From Bifidobacterium aesculapii (GTDB taxonomy: Bacteria; Actinomycetota; Actinomycetes; Actinomycetales; Bifidobacteriaceae), in the NCBI RefSeq assembly GCF_001417815.1, contig NZ_BCFK01000023.1, positions 43,720-107,719 on the forward strand: a stretch of DNA of 64,000 nucleotides. Reading direction: 5' to 3'. The first letter of the stretch is position 1. Each line of letters starts with the position of its first letter. Both the position numbers and the translations under genes were made by a program. The notes beneath the pieces were generated by a model. That model did no database searches, was not told the DNA's origin, and was given only the letters and a program-made list of their open reading frames with translations. Of the stretch, positions 1 through 9,093 are shown one piece after another.

Positions 1-63
1 CCGTACAGTGACGAGTAAACGCGGAGCACACCGGAAGTAAGGAATCGGGGGAGACGGACAGGC

Positions 64-1662
64 ATGACGGACGATCGGCAGACGTTGGACAGGCAGGCGC
101 GCGAGCAGACGGCCCGCGAGCTCGCCGCGTTGAACGACCGGCTCATGGCGAAGAACCATGCGCTGGCCGAGGCGCTCACCCGCGCCGGCAAGGAGCTCAC
201 CAAAGCGAAATCGCAGCTGTCGCAGCTCGCCCAGCCGCCGCTCACCTTCGCCACGATGGTGAAGGTCGACTCCTCCCGCACGGACGAGATGGGCGTCACG
301 CACGCCAGCGCCGAGGTCATCGTCGGCACGCGCCGTATGATCGTGCCCGTCGCGGCCGGACTCAACGCCTCGCGTCTCGCAGCCGGGCGCACCGTCATCC
401 TCAACGAGAAGATGGTCCTCGTCGACCAGCGCGACCACGATACGTCCGGCATGGTGCGCACCGTCACGGAGCCGCTCGGCGACGGTCGTCTCGTCGTTGC
501 CGACGCGGGCGGCAACGCGAGCGTCGTCCGCCGTGCCAGCACACTTGCCTCCCACCCGTTCGACAAGGGCGACCGCGTGATCGTCGAGGCCTCCGGCCGC
601 ATCGCCGTCGACGCGCTGCCCCGCGCGAACGACGCCGACCTCGTCCTCGAGGAGACGCCCGACGTGACGTTCGACGACATCGGCGGCCTCGACCGGCAGA
701 TCGAACGCATCCGCGACGCCGTCCAACTGCCGTTCCAGCATCGCGAACTGTACGCCCGCTACGATCTCAAACCACCGAAGGGCGTGCTCCTGTACGGCCC
801 GCCCGGCAACGGCAAGACGCTCATCGCCAAGGCCGTCGCGCACGCGCTCGCCGAAGGCGACGGCTTCGGCGAGCGCTCCGGCACGCCGGGCGCCGGCGGC
901 GTGTTCCTGTCCGTCAAAGGCCCGGAATTGCTCAACAAGTTCGTCGGCGAATCGGAACGTCTCATCCGTCTCATCTTCCGTCGCGCGCGCGAACGCGCTG
1001 CCGACGGGCGGCCCGTCATCGTGTTCATCGACGAGATGGATTCGCTGCTGCGCACGCGCGGCTCCGGCGTCTCCTCCGACGTGGAGACCACGATTGTGCC
1101 GCAGTTCCTCGCCGAACTCGACGGCGTCGAATCGCTCGGCAACGTGATGGTCATTGGCGCCTCCAACCGCGTCGACATGATCGACCCGGCCGTGCTGCGC
1201 CCGGGCCGTCTCGACGTGAAGATCCGCATCGATCGTCCGAACGGCGACGCGGCGCGCGCTGTCATCCGCCACTATCTGACCGACGACCTGCCGCTCGAGG
1301 GCGGCGTGGACGCCGACGCGCTCGCCGGTGTGCTCGTGCGCGACATCTACACGCGTTCGCCACGTCGTCATCTCGCCGACGTACGCGACGAGCACGGTGT
1401 GTGGAACGCGCTGTTCCTCGCCGACGTGACGAGCGGCGCGAGCCTGAAGAACATCGTCGACCGTGCGAAGACTCTCGCCGTGAAGGCGTCCATCGGCACC
1501 GGGAGCGACGTCGCGATCGGCGTGGACCTGCTGGCGCGCGCCGTCGAGGAAGAGTTTACGGAGACACGCGATTCGTTGCTCGACGCCGACCCCGTGCAGT
1601 GGAGCCGCGTCAACGGCTTCGACGCCGGTGCCGTCACCGCCATCCGCGGCGTGGAACACTGA
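64..1662 (+). CDS. arc: ARC/Mpa-type AAA ATPase (Pup-dependent unfoldase)
   Basis: AAA+ ATPase of the ARC/Mpa family, which binds pupylated proteins through an N-terminal coiled coil and unfolds them. Visible: a coiled-coil stretch over about residues 10-60, an OB-fold region to about 190, Walker A GPPGNGKT at 245-252, Walker B with FIDEMD at 321-326, and the RPGRLD sensor/arginine-finger region. The 532-residue length fits the family. The ATG at 64 follows a purine-rich GGGGGAGACGG. The protein ends in GVEH and lacks the QYL-type tail that docks mycobacterial Mpa onto the 20S core, which agrees with the absence of proteasome genes nearby. Its family partner dop lies 2.8 kb downstream behind an apparent insertion. 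Confidence 0.93.
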   Translation: MTDDRQTLDRQAREQTARELAALNDRLMAKNHALAEALTRAGKELTKAKSQLSQLAQPPLTFATMVKVDSSRTDEMGVTHASAEVIVGTRRMIVPVAAGLNASRLAAGRTVILNEKMVLVDQRDHDTSGMVRTVTEPLGDGRLVVADAGGNASVVRRASTLASHPFDKGDRVIVEASGRIAVDALPRANDADLVLEETPDVTFDDIGGLDRQIERIRDAVQLPFQHRELYARYDLKPPKGVLLYGPPGNGKTLIAKAVAHALAEGDGFGERSGTPGAGGVFLSVKGPELLNKFVGESERLIRLIFRRARERAADGRPVIVFIDEMDSLLRTRGSGVSSDVETTIVPQFLAELDGVESLGNVMVIGASNRVDMIDPAVLRPGRLDVKIRIDRPNGDAARAVIRHYLTDDLPLEGGVDADALAGVLVRDIYTRSPRRHLADVRDEHGVWNALFLADVTSGASLKNIVDRAKTLAVKASIGTGSDVAIGVDLLARAVEEEFTETRDSLLDADPVQWSRVNGFDAGAVTAIRGVEH

Positions 1663-1752
1663 CCGGGTCGAACATGCCGTTGCTGTGGTCCGAGCCGTAG
1701 AAATCAGAGCCTTCACCAGTATGTGTGGGGTGATGGTGCTGTTCGAGTAGGA

Positions 1753-2258
1753 GCCGCCCATTGCTCCGTGTTTTCGGTCACTGAGATGTGGTTTCCATTG
1801 GTAGGCTCGGGCGAAGGAGATGGGGCTTGGACGGGGGACTGATGGAAATATGGGGTATGAATAGGGGCCATGTGCTACGACGAGGAGATGGGCGAGGCGG
1901 CCGCACTCGCGCGCCGCGCTTCTCGCCGGCTTCTTCGCCGTCAAACGCTGACCTGTCTGTGCTATCTCGTTGATGAGGGGTAGGTATGGGGCGTTGCGGG
2001 CATCCATGTGGTTTGCGAGGGGTGCCCAGGCTGGGGTTTCGCGGGGGTTCGAGACCCGTGAGGGACGGTATTCCGCCATGTGTACCCGGGATATCGGGGT
2101 CTGGGCACCCCTTGTAACGCAGATGGATGTCCGCGGCACGCGCAATGTACCCCTTGCAACGAAGAACACCCTCCGCCATGCGGCCGTGCAGGTGTATTGC
2201 TTCAATGTCTGTTCGGCAGGTTGAGCGGTGTTTCCCGCAAGGCGGACACCAACCTGCC
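1753..2258. repeat. Dispersed intergenic element, copy 1 (inverted-tail repeat)
   Basis: No convincing gene lies here. The stretch is clearly related to 24348-24976. Shared blocks include the TGTTTTCGG start (near 1770 and 24368), GCTATCTCGTTGA followed by GAGGGG (near 1959 and 24702), GTATTCCGCC (2068 and 24809) and TGTACCCCTTGCAACGA (2145 and 24887). Copy 2 carries extra sequence near 24400-24560. The last 64 nt (2195-2258) match copy 2 only as reverse complement (24914-24976). Arms such as GAGGGGTGCCCAG (2019) and CTGGGCACCCCTT (2101) can pair, so a structured RNA or mobile remnant is possible. Function unknown. Confidence 0.75.
2215..2258. repeat. Hairpin tail of dispersed element, copy 1
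   Basis: Inverted repeat with arms GGCAGGTT (2215-2222) and AACCTGCC (2251-2258) plus an inner GGTGT/ACACC pair. The same hairpin occurs at 24914-24956 in the opposite orientation relative to the rest of the repeat. Confidence 0.7.
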
Positions 2259-2524
2259 AAAACACAACAACACAGCCTGGCGTCGGCGTCTGCTCCTTGG
2301 CGGGAACAAACCATACAGGGAGAACCCTCCTCCCACACCCCGGGAACCCCCACTCGCCGCTACGGAAACCCAACACCCCACCACACAAACTGGCGAAGGC
2401 TCAATTGTTTTGGGTTGCGCGTCTGCGCTACCCGATAAAGAGATGGCGCAAACAAAATAAATGCGCAAAAAATTTGTACAAAAACCTTGTTGTATGATTG
2501 GATCAGGGAAAGGAAGGTGTTGGA
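2259..2524. other. Intergenic region upstream of the ArsR-type regulator
   Basis: I see no gene here. The right-hand part is AT-rich. A short palindrome TTTGTACAAA (2473-2482) and the following TTGTTGTAT lie 25-50 nt before the regulator start and could be its operator or promoter; this is a guess from position and symmetry. Confidence 0.3.
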
Positions 2525-3136
2525 ATGACTGACGAAACGCCGCAGCGACATGCATTGCTGGAGGACACCGCCGTGAAGGTGGCGGATTCCGCCGCTCTCC
2601 GCGCCGTGGCCAATCCGGTCCGCATGAGAATCCTTGGGACGCTTCGCGTCGACGGGGTCCAGACCGTGGGAAGCATCAGTGGCCGTATCGGGGAGGCTCC
2701 GGGGGTGGTCAGCTATCACCTCGGGCAATTGGCTCGTGCGGGATTCGTGGAAAAGGTCGAATCCCCGGACGGCGATAGGCGAAAGAGCTGGTGGAGGGCT
2801 TGCCAGGATGCGATACGGCCGGACGTTCCTGCGTCTCGAAGCGACAGGGCAGGTGCGGATGCCATGGATCTGTTCCGCCGTTCCGCCGCTGTGTCCTACG
2901 AGATGGCCTATGAACGGTACCTTGACCGCGTTCCCGATCTTCCTCGCGAGTGGGTCGACAACTGCACGAGCGACGACCACGTTCTGAACCTGAACGTCTC
3001 GGAGATGAAGGAGATGATCGGGGAATTGAACGAGGTCATCCGCAGATGGGAACAGGTCGGGGCGGGCCGCGCCGATGGCGGGAATGACGCCGAACGAGTC
3101 GCCTTGGTTCTTCAGGTGTTCCGTTGGATGCCGTGA
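2525..3136 (+). CDS. ArsR/HTH_20-family transcriptional regulator
   Basis: Winged-helix regulator of the ArsR/HTH_20 type, 203 aa. Residues about 25-90 contain ALRAVANPVRMRILGTL, the serine/glycine-rich turn around PGVVSYHLGQLARAGFVEKV, then a wing (DGDRRKSWW). The C-terminal half looks helical and may bind a ligand or dimerise. The ATG at 2525 is chosen over an upstream TTG (2498) because it is preceded by a strong AAGGAAGGTG ribosome site. It sits 40 nt before an MFS exporter on the same strand, the usual arrangement for a local regulator of a transporter. The inducing ligand cannot be told from sequence. The pair interrupts the arc-dop neighbourhood and is probably acquired. Confidence 0.85.
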   Translation: MTDETPQRHALLEDTAVKVADSAALRAVANPVRMRILGTLRVDGVQTVGSISGRIGEAPGVVSYHLGQLARAGFVEKVESPDGDRRKSWWRACQDAIRPDVPASRSDRAGADAMDLFRRSAAVSYEMAYERYLDRVPDLPREWVDNCTSDDHVLNLNVSEMKEMIGELNEVIRRWEQVGAGRADGGNDAERVALVLQVFRWMP

Positions 3137-3176
3137 TTCTCATATCAGGTATCCGACAATAAGAAAGAAGGCTCAT

Positions 3177-4436
3177 ATGAATATGAGGGGGGAATTACCG
3201 TTCTGGCGTTCCATCGGATACGTCGCATGGTTCACTGCGGATACCGCTTCCGCGATTGGCTTGGCCCTGCGCGCGTTGGCGATAAGCCTGCTCGGTTATG
3301 CGTTGTCCGGATCCACCGTGGCGGCGGGCTGGATGGGGTCGTTGTCGATGATCGCGCAACAGGGGATGAGTGTGTTCGGAGGCACGTTCGTCGATCGTCA
3401 TGACAGAAGGGCCGCGATCGTCGCGAACTCCGTGACGGGAACGCTTGCCTGGGGTATCGTGGGCATTCTACTGTCTGTGGGGCGGTTGTCCTTCCCCGTA
3501 CTGCTTGCGATATCGGTGATCGCTTCGGGCGTCAATGGCTTTTTGGGCAGCGCGACCGACGCGATGCTCAGGTCGATCATCGACGTCCGTGACTATCCTC
3601 AGGCCCGCAGCCTGAATGAGGGCCGCGATGCGACCATCAACATGATGGGGAATCCTATAGGGGGATTCCTGTACAGCGTCCGACCGTGGCTCCCGTTCCT
3701 GATCGCCGCATGTGCGTATGCCATGGCCGGTGCTTCGGCTATGGTCATCAGGAAGAGGGAAGACCAAACCGGGGAACCTGCCGATGGAAGGCCGTCGAAA
3801 AGCGGCGGATCGTTCTTTCAGGACCTCATCGGAGGCTGGTCATGGTTCCTGCATAAGCGGATGTTGGTGGTCGTCGTGGTGGCTGCATCGCTGACGAATT
3901 TCGGAGTCAATGGCATCCAATACGCCATCCAGCTTCATCTGGTCTCAGCCGGTACCAACGCGACGCTCATCGGCCTCATCAGCGCGGGCATCTCCCTTGC
4001 CATGCTGGTGGGGTCTGCTCTTGCGGGCAAGTTCGGCGGTGAACTGCCTGTGGGAACGACGGTATGCGTGGCTTTCGTCTTCATGTGCGTCTGTGTGACG
4101 CCGATGATGCTGACCGATGACTATCGTGCCATCCTAATCGCCAACTCGTTGATGGGGCTGCCCTTCCCTGTCATCAACGCACTGCTCCTCGGCTTCGTGT
4201 TCGCCAAGTCGCCACAGGATATGCAGGGCCGGATCACCGTCACATTGACGGTGCCGGCCCAGACCCTTTCGGCGTTCTGCGGTGCGGCCGCCGGAACATT
4301 GCTGCCGGTCCTCGGTTTCCCGCATACGGTACTGGTGTTTTCCCTGACGATTCTCGCCAGCACCCTGATTGTGGCCTGCAGCAGTCCGATACGACGGATT
4401 CCGCGAGCGGGCCGATGGGGCGAGACCCGGCTGTGA
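3177..4436 (+). CDS. MFS transporter, probable exporter
   Basis: Major facilitator superfamily permease, 419 aa, with about twelve hydrophobic segments and a hydrophilic central loop (RKREDQTGEPADG region, about residue 190-215) dividing two halves. The inter-helix motif DRHDRRAAI near residue 75 resembles MFS motif A (GxxaDRxGRR). The start ATGAATATG at 3177 follows AAGAAAGAAGG; ATG 3183 is an alternative. Overall style is that of the EntS/macrolide-efflux MFS_3 group, so export of a small molecule or drug is the best guess; the substrate is unknown. Likely cotranscribed with the ArsR-type regulator upstream. Its end lies 23 nt before dop. Confidence 0.85.
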   Translation: MNMRGELPFWRSIGYVAWFTADTASAIGLALRALAISLLGYALSGSTVAAGWMGSLSMIAQQGMSVFGGTFVDRHDRRAAIVANSVTGTLAWGIVGILLSVGRLSFPVLLAISVIASGVNGFLGSATDAMLRSIIDVRDYPQARSLNEGRDATINMMGNPIGGFLYSVRPWLPFLIAACAYAMAGASAMVIRKREDQTGEPADGRPSKSGGSFFQDLIGGWSWFLHKRMLVVVVVAASLTNFGVNGIQYAIQLHLVSAGTNATLIGLISAGISLAMLVGSALAGKFGGELPVGTTVCVAFVFMCVCVTPMMLTDDYRAILIANSLMGLPFPVINALLLGFVFAKSPQDMQGRITVTLTVPAQTLSAFCGAAAGTLLPVLGFPHTVLVFSLTILASTLIVACSSPIRRIPRAGRWGETRL

Positions 4437-4459
4437 GGCGCCGTACTCGCGCAACTATC

Positions 4460-6139
4460 ATGGTGCGCATGAGCGTGAAACGAGTGATGGGAACGGAGAC
4501 CGAGTACGCGGTCTCGCAGCCGGGCGTGGCCTACTACCAGCCGGTGCAGCTGAGCTTCGACGTGGTCGGCGCGGCCGCGACGCCGGCCACGCGGCACATC
4601 CGCTGGGACTACCGTCAGGAGGATCCGGTCAACGACGCGCGCGGCACCAGGCTCGACCGCGCCGCGGCCCGCCCGGACATGCTCACCGACGCGCCCCAAC
4701 TCAACATCACCAACGTGATCGCGCCCAACGGTGGCCGCATTTACGTGGATCACGCGCACCCCGAATATTCGGCGCCCGAAACCACGGACCCGTTCCAGGC
4801 ACTCGCCTACGACCATGCCGGCGACCGGCTCATGCTCGCCGCCGCCCGCGCCGCCAGCGCCGTCGCGGCACCAGCTCGTCCGATCGTCCTCCACCGCAAC
4901 AACGTGGACGGCAAAGGCGCCAGCTGGGGCACGCACGAGAACTACATGATGCGCCGCGACGTGCCCTTCGCCGACGTCGCCGCCCTGATGACCGCGCATT
5001 TCGTCTCCCGGCAGATCTGGGCCGGCTCCGGCAGGGTAGGCATCGGCGAGAAGAGCGAGACGCCCGGCTACCAGCTGAGCCAACGCGCCGACACCATCCA
5101 CGCGAAGATTGGCCTGCAGACCACCTTCGACCGGCCCATCATCAACACGCGCGACGAATCCCACTCCACCGGCGAATACCGCCGCCTGCACGTGATCGTC
5201 GGCGACGCCAACCGCATGGACGTGCCCCAGGTCCTGAAACTCGGCGTCACCTCCATCCTGCTGTGGGCGCTCGAACACGCGCGCGAAACTGGCTACGACC
5301 TCGACGCGCTGCTCGGCTCCCTCCAGCTCGCCGACCCGGTCGAAGCCATGCACACCGTCTCCCACGACCTCACGCTCGCAGCCACGCTTCCGCGCGAAAC
5401 CGGCGGCGAGATCACCGCATGGCTCATGCAGGTCACATTGCGCCGCTTCGTCTACGAGGTCGCCGCCGCCACGCTCGGCACCGACACCGCCGGCGAACCC
5501 GCATGGGAGGACCGTGAGACCCGCAACGTGATGGCCATGTGGGGGCAGGCGCTCGCCGACACCGCCGCCATCCGCCATGCCGGCGACGACGCGCGCCTGA
5601 CGATGCGCGCCGAAGCAGGACGCGTCGAATGGCTGCTCAAATGGCAGCTGCTGGAGAAGCTGCGCCGCAAGATCGGGCCGGACACGTCGTGGGATGATCC
5701 ACGTCTCGCCGCCGTCGACCTGTCGTGGGCGGCGCTTGACCCCGGCCGGTCCGTGTTCGCCAAGCTCGAAAAGGCGGGGAGCGTGGAACGTCTCGTCGAC
5801 GACGCCGCGCTCGCCACGGCCGCCGCGAACCCTCCCGAGACGACGCGCGCGTGGCTGCGCGCCGCCGTCGTGCGCGCGTTCCCCGCGGACGTGGTCGCCG
5901 CCAGCTGGTCGCATCTGACCGCGCGCATGCCACGGGCCGACGGCGCGGGCGACGCGCTGCCCGACACGTACGGCAACGCGTCCGCCGCCGAGGCGACCAG
6001 CGTGCGCCCCGGCGACCTCGTGAGCCTCGACATGTCCGATCCGTTGGCGTTCCGCAAGGAGAACGTCGAAACTGCCGTGGCCGAAGCGGCCGACGCCGCC
6101 GGCCTGCTGGCGCGGCTCGCCACGGAACAGCGGCGGTGA
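4460..6139 (+). CDS. dop: Depupylase/deamidase Dop
   Basis: Carboxylate-amine ligase-fold enzyme that removes Pup from targets (and in some species deamidates Pup). The N-terminal GTETEYAVS motif (residues 11-19) carries the metal-binding glutamates. The conserved HPEYSAPET, NNVDGKGASWGTHENYM, RADTIHAKIG and NTRDESHS segments follow and set it apart from PafA, which has NTYLDNGARLYLDVGSHPEY-type sequence. Length 559 aa. Start is uncertain: ATG 4460 and ATG 4469 are both possible and neither has a strong ribosome site. Pup in this window already ends in Glu, so deamidation would not be needed and depupylation is the likely role. Confidence 0.9.
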   Translation: MVRMSVKRVMGTETEYAVSQPGVAYYQPVQLSFDVVGAAATPATRHIRWDYRQEDPVNDARGTRLDRAAARPDMLTDAPQLNITNVIAPNGGRIYVDHAHPEYSAPETTDPFQALAYDHAGDRLMLAAARAASAVAAPARPIVLHRNNVDGKGASWGTHENYMMRRDVPFADVAALMTAHFVSRQIWAGSGRVGIGEKSETPGYQLSQRADTIHAKIGLQTTFDRPIINTRDESHSTGEYRRLHVIVGDANRMDVPQVLKLGVTSILLWALEHARETGYDLDALLGSLQLADPVEAMHTVSHDLTLAATLPRETGGEITAWLMQVTLRRFVYEVAAATLGTDTAGEPAWEDRETRNVMAMWGQALADTAAIRHAGDDARLTMRAEAGRVEWLLKWQLLEKLRRKIGPDTSWDDPRLAAVDLSWAALDPGRSVFAKLEKAGSVERLVDDAALATAAANPPETTRAWLRAAVVRAFPADVVAASWSHLTARMPRADGAGDALPDTYGNASAAEATSVRPGDLVSLDMSDPLAFRKENVETAVAEAADAAGLLARLATEQRR

Positions 6140-6225
6140 GCCGTGCGGCGCGGTTCTGGCGCGTTTCGTGGAGCCCGCGCCCGCGTGCGCGACAAAACCG
6201 GTTCGAGCGGATACGATGGGGAACC

Positions 6226-7083
6226 ATGGCACAACAGGAGAATCTGCGCGACCTCGCCATGAAGGTCGCGGACATCGCCAGGGCCGCGGGCAAGCATGCG
6301 CTGCAGGACCAGATGGCCCCGCACGACATGCTCATCTCGCGTGAGAATCCCGGCGAACAGTTCAACGTGGAGGTCGATGGCCGTCTGCTGCGCTACATGT
6401 CCGGCAGACTCGCGGACATGGAGCATTTCGACGGCTTCTGGCAGACCCGCCCCGCGAAATCCCGCCCCGGCCAGCGCTACTGGTGCGTCGGCAAGATCGA
6501 CGGCGCCATCAACTACGTGCGCAACATGAGCGAGTGGACGGTCACCGTGTCCCTGTTCGAATTCAACGAGGAGGGGTCGGCGCAGCCGATCCTCGGCGTC
6601 GTGCACGCGCCGGCTCTCGGCGAGACGTATCTGGCGGCGAAGGGCGCGGGCGCGGTGCGCATCCGCAACACGCCGGTCGGTGAGAAGCGCGAGAAGGTCG
6701 TCCCGTCGATGACGTCCTCGCTTGACGGCGCCGTGGTGAGCTTCGGCATGTCGTATCTGCCGGGCGAGGCGGATCGCGCATTGCACACCGTCGCTGCGTT
6801 GGCCGAGGGGCGCCCCGCCGACATCAAGCGCGTCGGACCGGCGTCGCTCGACCTGTGCAAGGTCGCCGACGGTACGTATGACGCGTACTTCGAGCCGATG
6901 CTGCACGAGTGGGACATTCCCGGCATCTCCGCGGCCGCCGTGGTCGTCTGGGAGGCGCAGGGCCTGCTGAAGCGGTGGAACGGCAACGGCATCCACTGGC
7001 GTCAGAGCAACGACGTGCTGTGCACGAACGGTCTCATCGACCGTGAACTCAAGCCGTACCTCATCCAGCGCGACGGCGAGTGA
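6226..7083 (+). CDS. Inositol-monophosphatase-family protein with degenerate metal site
   Basis: IMPase/FBPase-superfamily protein, 285 aa. The second metal motif of the family, normally DPxDGTxNF, reads GKIDGAINY here (residues 89-97), so the first Asp is Gly. The usual N-terminal GEE motif is not visible; the equivalent region reads ADMEHFDGFW. The C-terminal WDxxG(A/S)AA motif is intact (WDIPGISAAA, 229-238). The fold is therefore likely but classical Mg-dependent phosphatase activity is doubtful. It lies between dop and pup in the same direction, 86 nt after dop, so it may be part of the pupylation operon. Whether it acts on substrate recognition, redox nucleotides or something else is unknown. 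Confidence 0.75.
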   Translation: MAQQENLRDLAMKVADIARAAGKHALQDQMAPHDMLISRENPGEQFNVEVDGRLLRYMSGRLADMEHFDGFWQTRPAKSRPGQRYWCVGKIDGAINYVRNMSEWTVTVSLFEFNEEGSAQPILGVVHAPALGETYLAAKGAGAVRIRNTPVGEKREKVVPSMTSSLDGAVVSFGMSYLPGEADRALHTVAALAEGRPADIKRVGPASLDLCKVADGTYDAYFEPMLHEWDIPGISAAAVVVWEAQGLLKRWNGNGIHWRQSNDVLCTNGLIDRELKPYLIQRDGE

Positions 7084-7220
7084 AGCCGCATCGTACGGTG
7101 CATACGGCAGTCGTATCGCGAGCCTCGGGAGAACATCCCGGGGCTTTCGCGTATCGTAGGCGAGAGCACACGAAACCGGGCATAACCGGACTAACCGGAA
7201 ATCATCGAAGGAGCATCATC

Positions 7221-7424
7221 ATGCCGCAGGAATTTCAGCAGACGAACCGGACGCAGCAGGAGCAGCCGCAGGACGCGCAGGAGACGGGAGTCTCCGCGCA
7301 GGCCGCGGCGCAGTCGCAGGAAGGATTCGACGCGCTCGACGCGGTGCTCGACGACATCGAATCCACGTTGGAGACCAACGCCGAGGAGTACGTGAACAGC
7401 TTCGTGCAGAAGGGCGGCGAGTGA
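7221..7424 (+). CDS. pup: Prokaryotic ubiquitin-like protein Pup
   Basis: Small acidic, Gln/Glu-rich, largely disordered 67-residue protein ending in VQKGGE. The terminal GGE is the form directly ligated to target lysines by PafA, with no deamidation of Gln required. The helical ARC-binding segment is about residues 33-58 (DALDAVLDDIESTLETNAEEYV). ATG 7221 follows GAAGGAG with 7-8 nt spacing. The stop overlaps the pafA start (TGATG), which argues for translational coupling. Confidence 0.95.
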   Translation: MPQEFQQTNRTQQEQPQDAQETGVSAQAAAQSQEGFDALDAVLDDIESTLETNAEEYVNSFVQKGGE

Positions 7425-8974
7425 TGCCGCAACTGCGCGACAGCGGCACGCGCGCCGCTCACGATGCGGGCGCGACGCCGGCCGCCGAACTCGACGGCTT
7501 CCAGCGCATCTTCGGCATCGAAACCGAATACGGCGTGTCCGTCACCGGCGCGGACCGGCCGGTGGACGCCGGTCAGGTCGCGATGACGATGTTCCAGCCG
7601 GTCGTCTCGCGCGCCCGCTCCACGAACACGTATCTTGACAACGGCGCCCGGCTCTACCTCGACGTCGGCTCCCATCCGGAGTATGCGACGGCCGAGGCGC
7701 GCGATCCGCTCGACGCGCTCGCGCAGGACGCGGCGGGGGAGCGGATCATGGCGTCGCTGGCCGCCGAGGCGCAGAAGCGCCTGCGGGAAAGCCACGGCGC
7801 CGGCGCCGCGATCCACGTGTTCAAAAACAACGTCGACTCCGCGGGCCACGCGTTCGGATGCCATGAGAACTATCTCGTGCGCCGGTTCGTGCCGTTGGAG
7901 ACCATCGAACGCCAGCTGCTGCCGTTCCTCATCACCCGTCAGCTGTACACGGGCGCGGGCCGTTTCACGTCCGACGGATTCCAGATCACGCAGCGAGCCG
8001 ACTTCCTCGACGAAGCCGTCTCGTCCGCGACGACGCGTTCGCGCCCGATGGTCAACACGCGTGACGAACCGCACGCCGACCCCGAATCGTTCCGTCGCCT
8101 GCACGTCATCATCGGCGACTCGAACCGTTCCCATTGGGCCACGTGGATGAAGCTCGCATCCACGCATCTCGTCCTGTGCGTCATCGAGGAGGCGGTGCGC
8201 CGCGGCGTGCCGAGCGGATTCGAGGATCTCGCGTTCGACGATCCCGCCGCCGCGAACCGCATGGTCAGCCGGTGGCTGGACGCGGATGCGGCGGAGCATG
8301 CCGAGTCGGGGGCGTCGCCGGTCGACGCGCTGGCGGTGCAGCACCGCTATCTCGACGCCGTCGAAGCGTTCGTGCGCGGGCGGCACGCGGCCGTCGCCGC
8401 GTCCCTGCCGCGCACGGACGTCGACGCGGTGCTCGACGCGTGGCGTTGGGCGTTGGACGCGCTCGGACGACGCGATGTCGCCGCGCTCGCCACGCGCGTC
8501 GACTGGGCGGCGAAATACCGCCTCGCCGAGGCGATGCGACGACGGAAGGGCGGCGATCTTCCCCTCGCGCAGCTGGAACGGATGGAACTCGACTACCATG
8601 ACGTGGCCAACGGGCGGCTCTACGCCTCGCTCGTCGCGCACGGCCAGCTTGCGGAAGGGGTGTCAGGAGTCGTGCCGGCGGGCGACGGCGACGGTACGTG
8701 CGCTGATGGATGCGGCGACGTGCGCGACGGTTCGACGACGATGGACGCGCTGGTGCGGCGTGCGATGCACACGCCGCCGGCGGACACGCGCGCGGCCCTG
8801 CGCGGCGCGTTCGTGCGGCGCGCGCTCGACGCGGGCGCGCAGTTCTCCTGCGACTGGACCACGCTGGTCGTCTCCGCGCCGTTGCGCCGCGAGACCACGC
8901 TCCTCGATCCGTTCCATGCCGGGGAGACCGACGACTACCGTGCGCTGATGGCCGCGTTGCAGACGAACCGTTGA
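7424..8974 (+). CDS. pafA: Pup-protein ligase PafA
   Basis: ATP-dependent ligase that joins the C-terminal Glu of Pup to substrate lysines. GIETEYGVS at residues 31-39 holds the catalytic metal-binding glutamates, followed by LDNGARLYLDVGSHPEYAT, NNVDSAGHAFGCHENYLV and NTRDEPHAD, all PafA hallmarks. Length 516 aa with a short non-conserved N-terminal extension. The ATG is fused to the pup stop codon in TGATG, so the two are translated from one message. A GTG three bases earlier (7421) is also possible. The locus gives no prcA/prcB, so the fate of pupylated proteins here is likely regulation or ARC-driven unfolding rather than 20S degradation (inference). Confidence 0.94.
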   Translation: MPQLRDSGTRAAHDAGATPAAELDGFQRIFGIETEYGVSVTGADRPVDAGQVAMTMFQPVVSRARSTNTYLDNGARLYLDVGSHPEYATAEARDPLDALAQDAAGERIMASLAAEAQKRLRESHGAGAAIHVFKNNVDSAGHAFGCHENYLVRRFVPLETIERQLLPFLITRQLYTGAGRFTSDGFQITQRADFLDEAVSSATTRSRPMVNTRDEPHADPESFRRLHVIIGDSNRSHWATWMKLASTHLVLCVIEEAVRRGVPSGFEDLAFDDPAAANRMVSRWLDADAAEHAESGASPVDALAVQHRYLDAVEAFVRGRHAAVAASLPRTDVDAVLDAWRWALDALGRRDVAALATRVDWAAKYRLAEAMRRRKGGDLPLAQLERMELDYHDVANGRLYASLVAHGQLAEGVSGVVPAGDGDGTCADGCGDVRDGSTTMDALVRRAMHTPPADTRAALRGAFVRRALDAGAQFSCDWTTLVVSAPLRRETTLLDPFHAGETDDYRALMAALQTNR

Positions 8975-9010
8975 GACGGGCCGCAGGCGCGCGTGCGCCG
9001 CGGGATACGA

Positions 9011-9049
9011 GAGGGCCTCCGACCGTATTGTGTACGGTCGGAGGCCCTC
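9011..9049. terminator. Bidirectional hairpin terminator between pafA and hup
   Basis: Perfect 17-bp stem (9011-9027 with 9033-9049) around a TTGTG loop, placed between two converging genes. Confidence 0.8.
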
Positions 9050-9093
9050 GGCAATCTATGATGCTTCGCGCGTCATCATGCGCGCGGGAAGAC

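Noticed and set aside
1778..2555. Several short open frames in the first dispersed repeat
   Set aside because: No conserved motifs, unusual composition, and the second copy of the repeat does not preserve the frames.
4121..6232. Long minus-strand open frame over dop
   Set aside because: A GC-rich shadow of dop; its translation is Gly/Arg/Val/His-rich low-complexity sequence with no family motifs.
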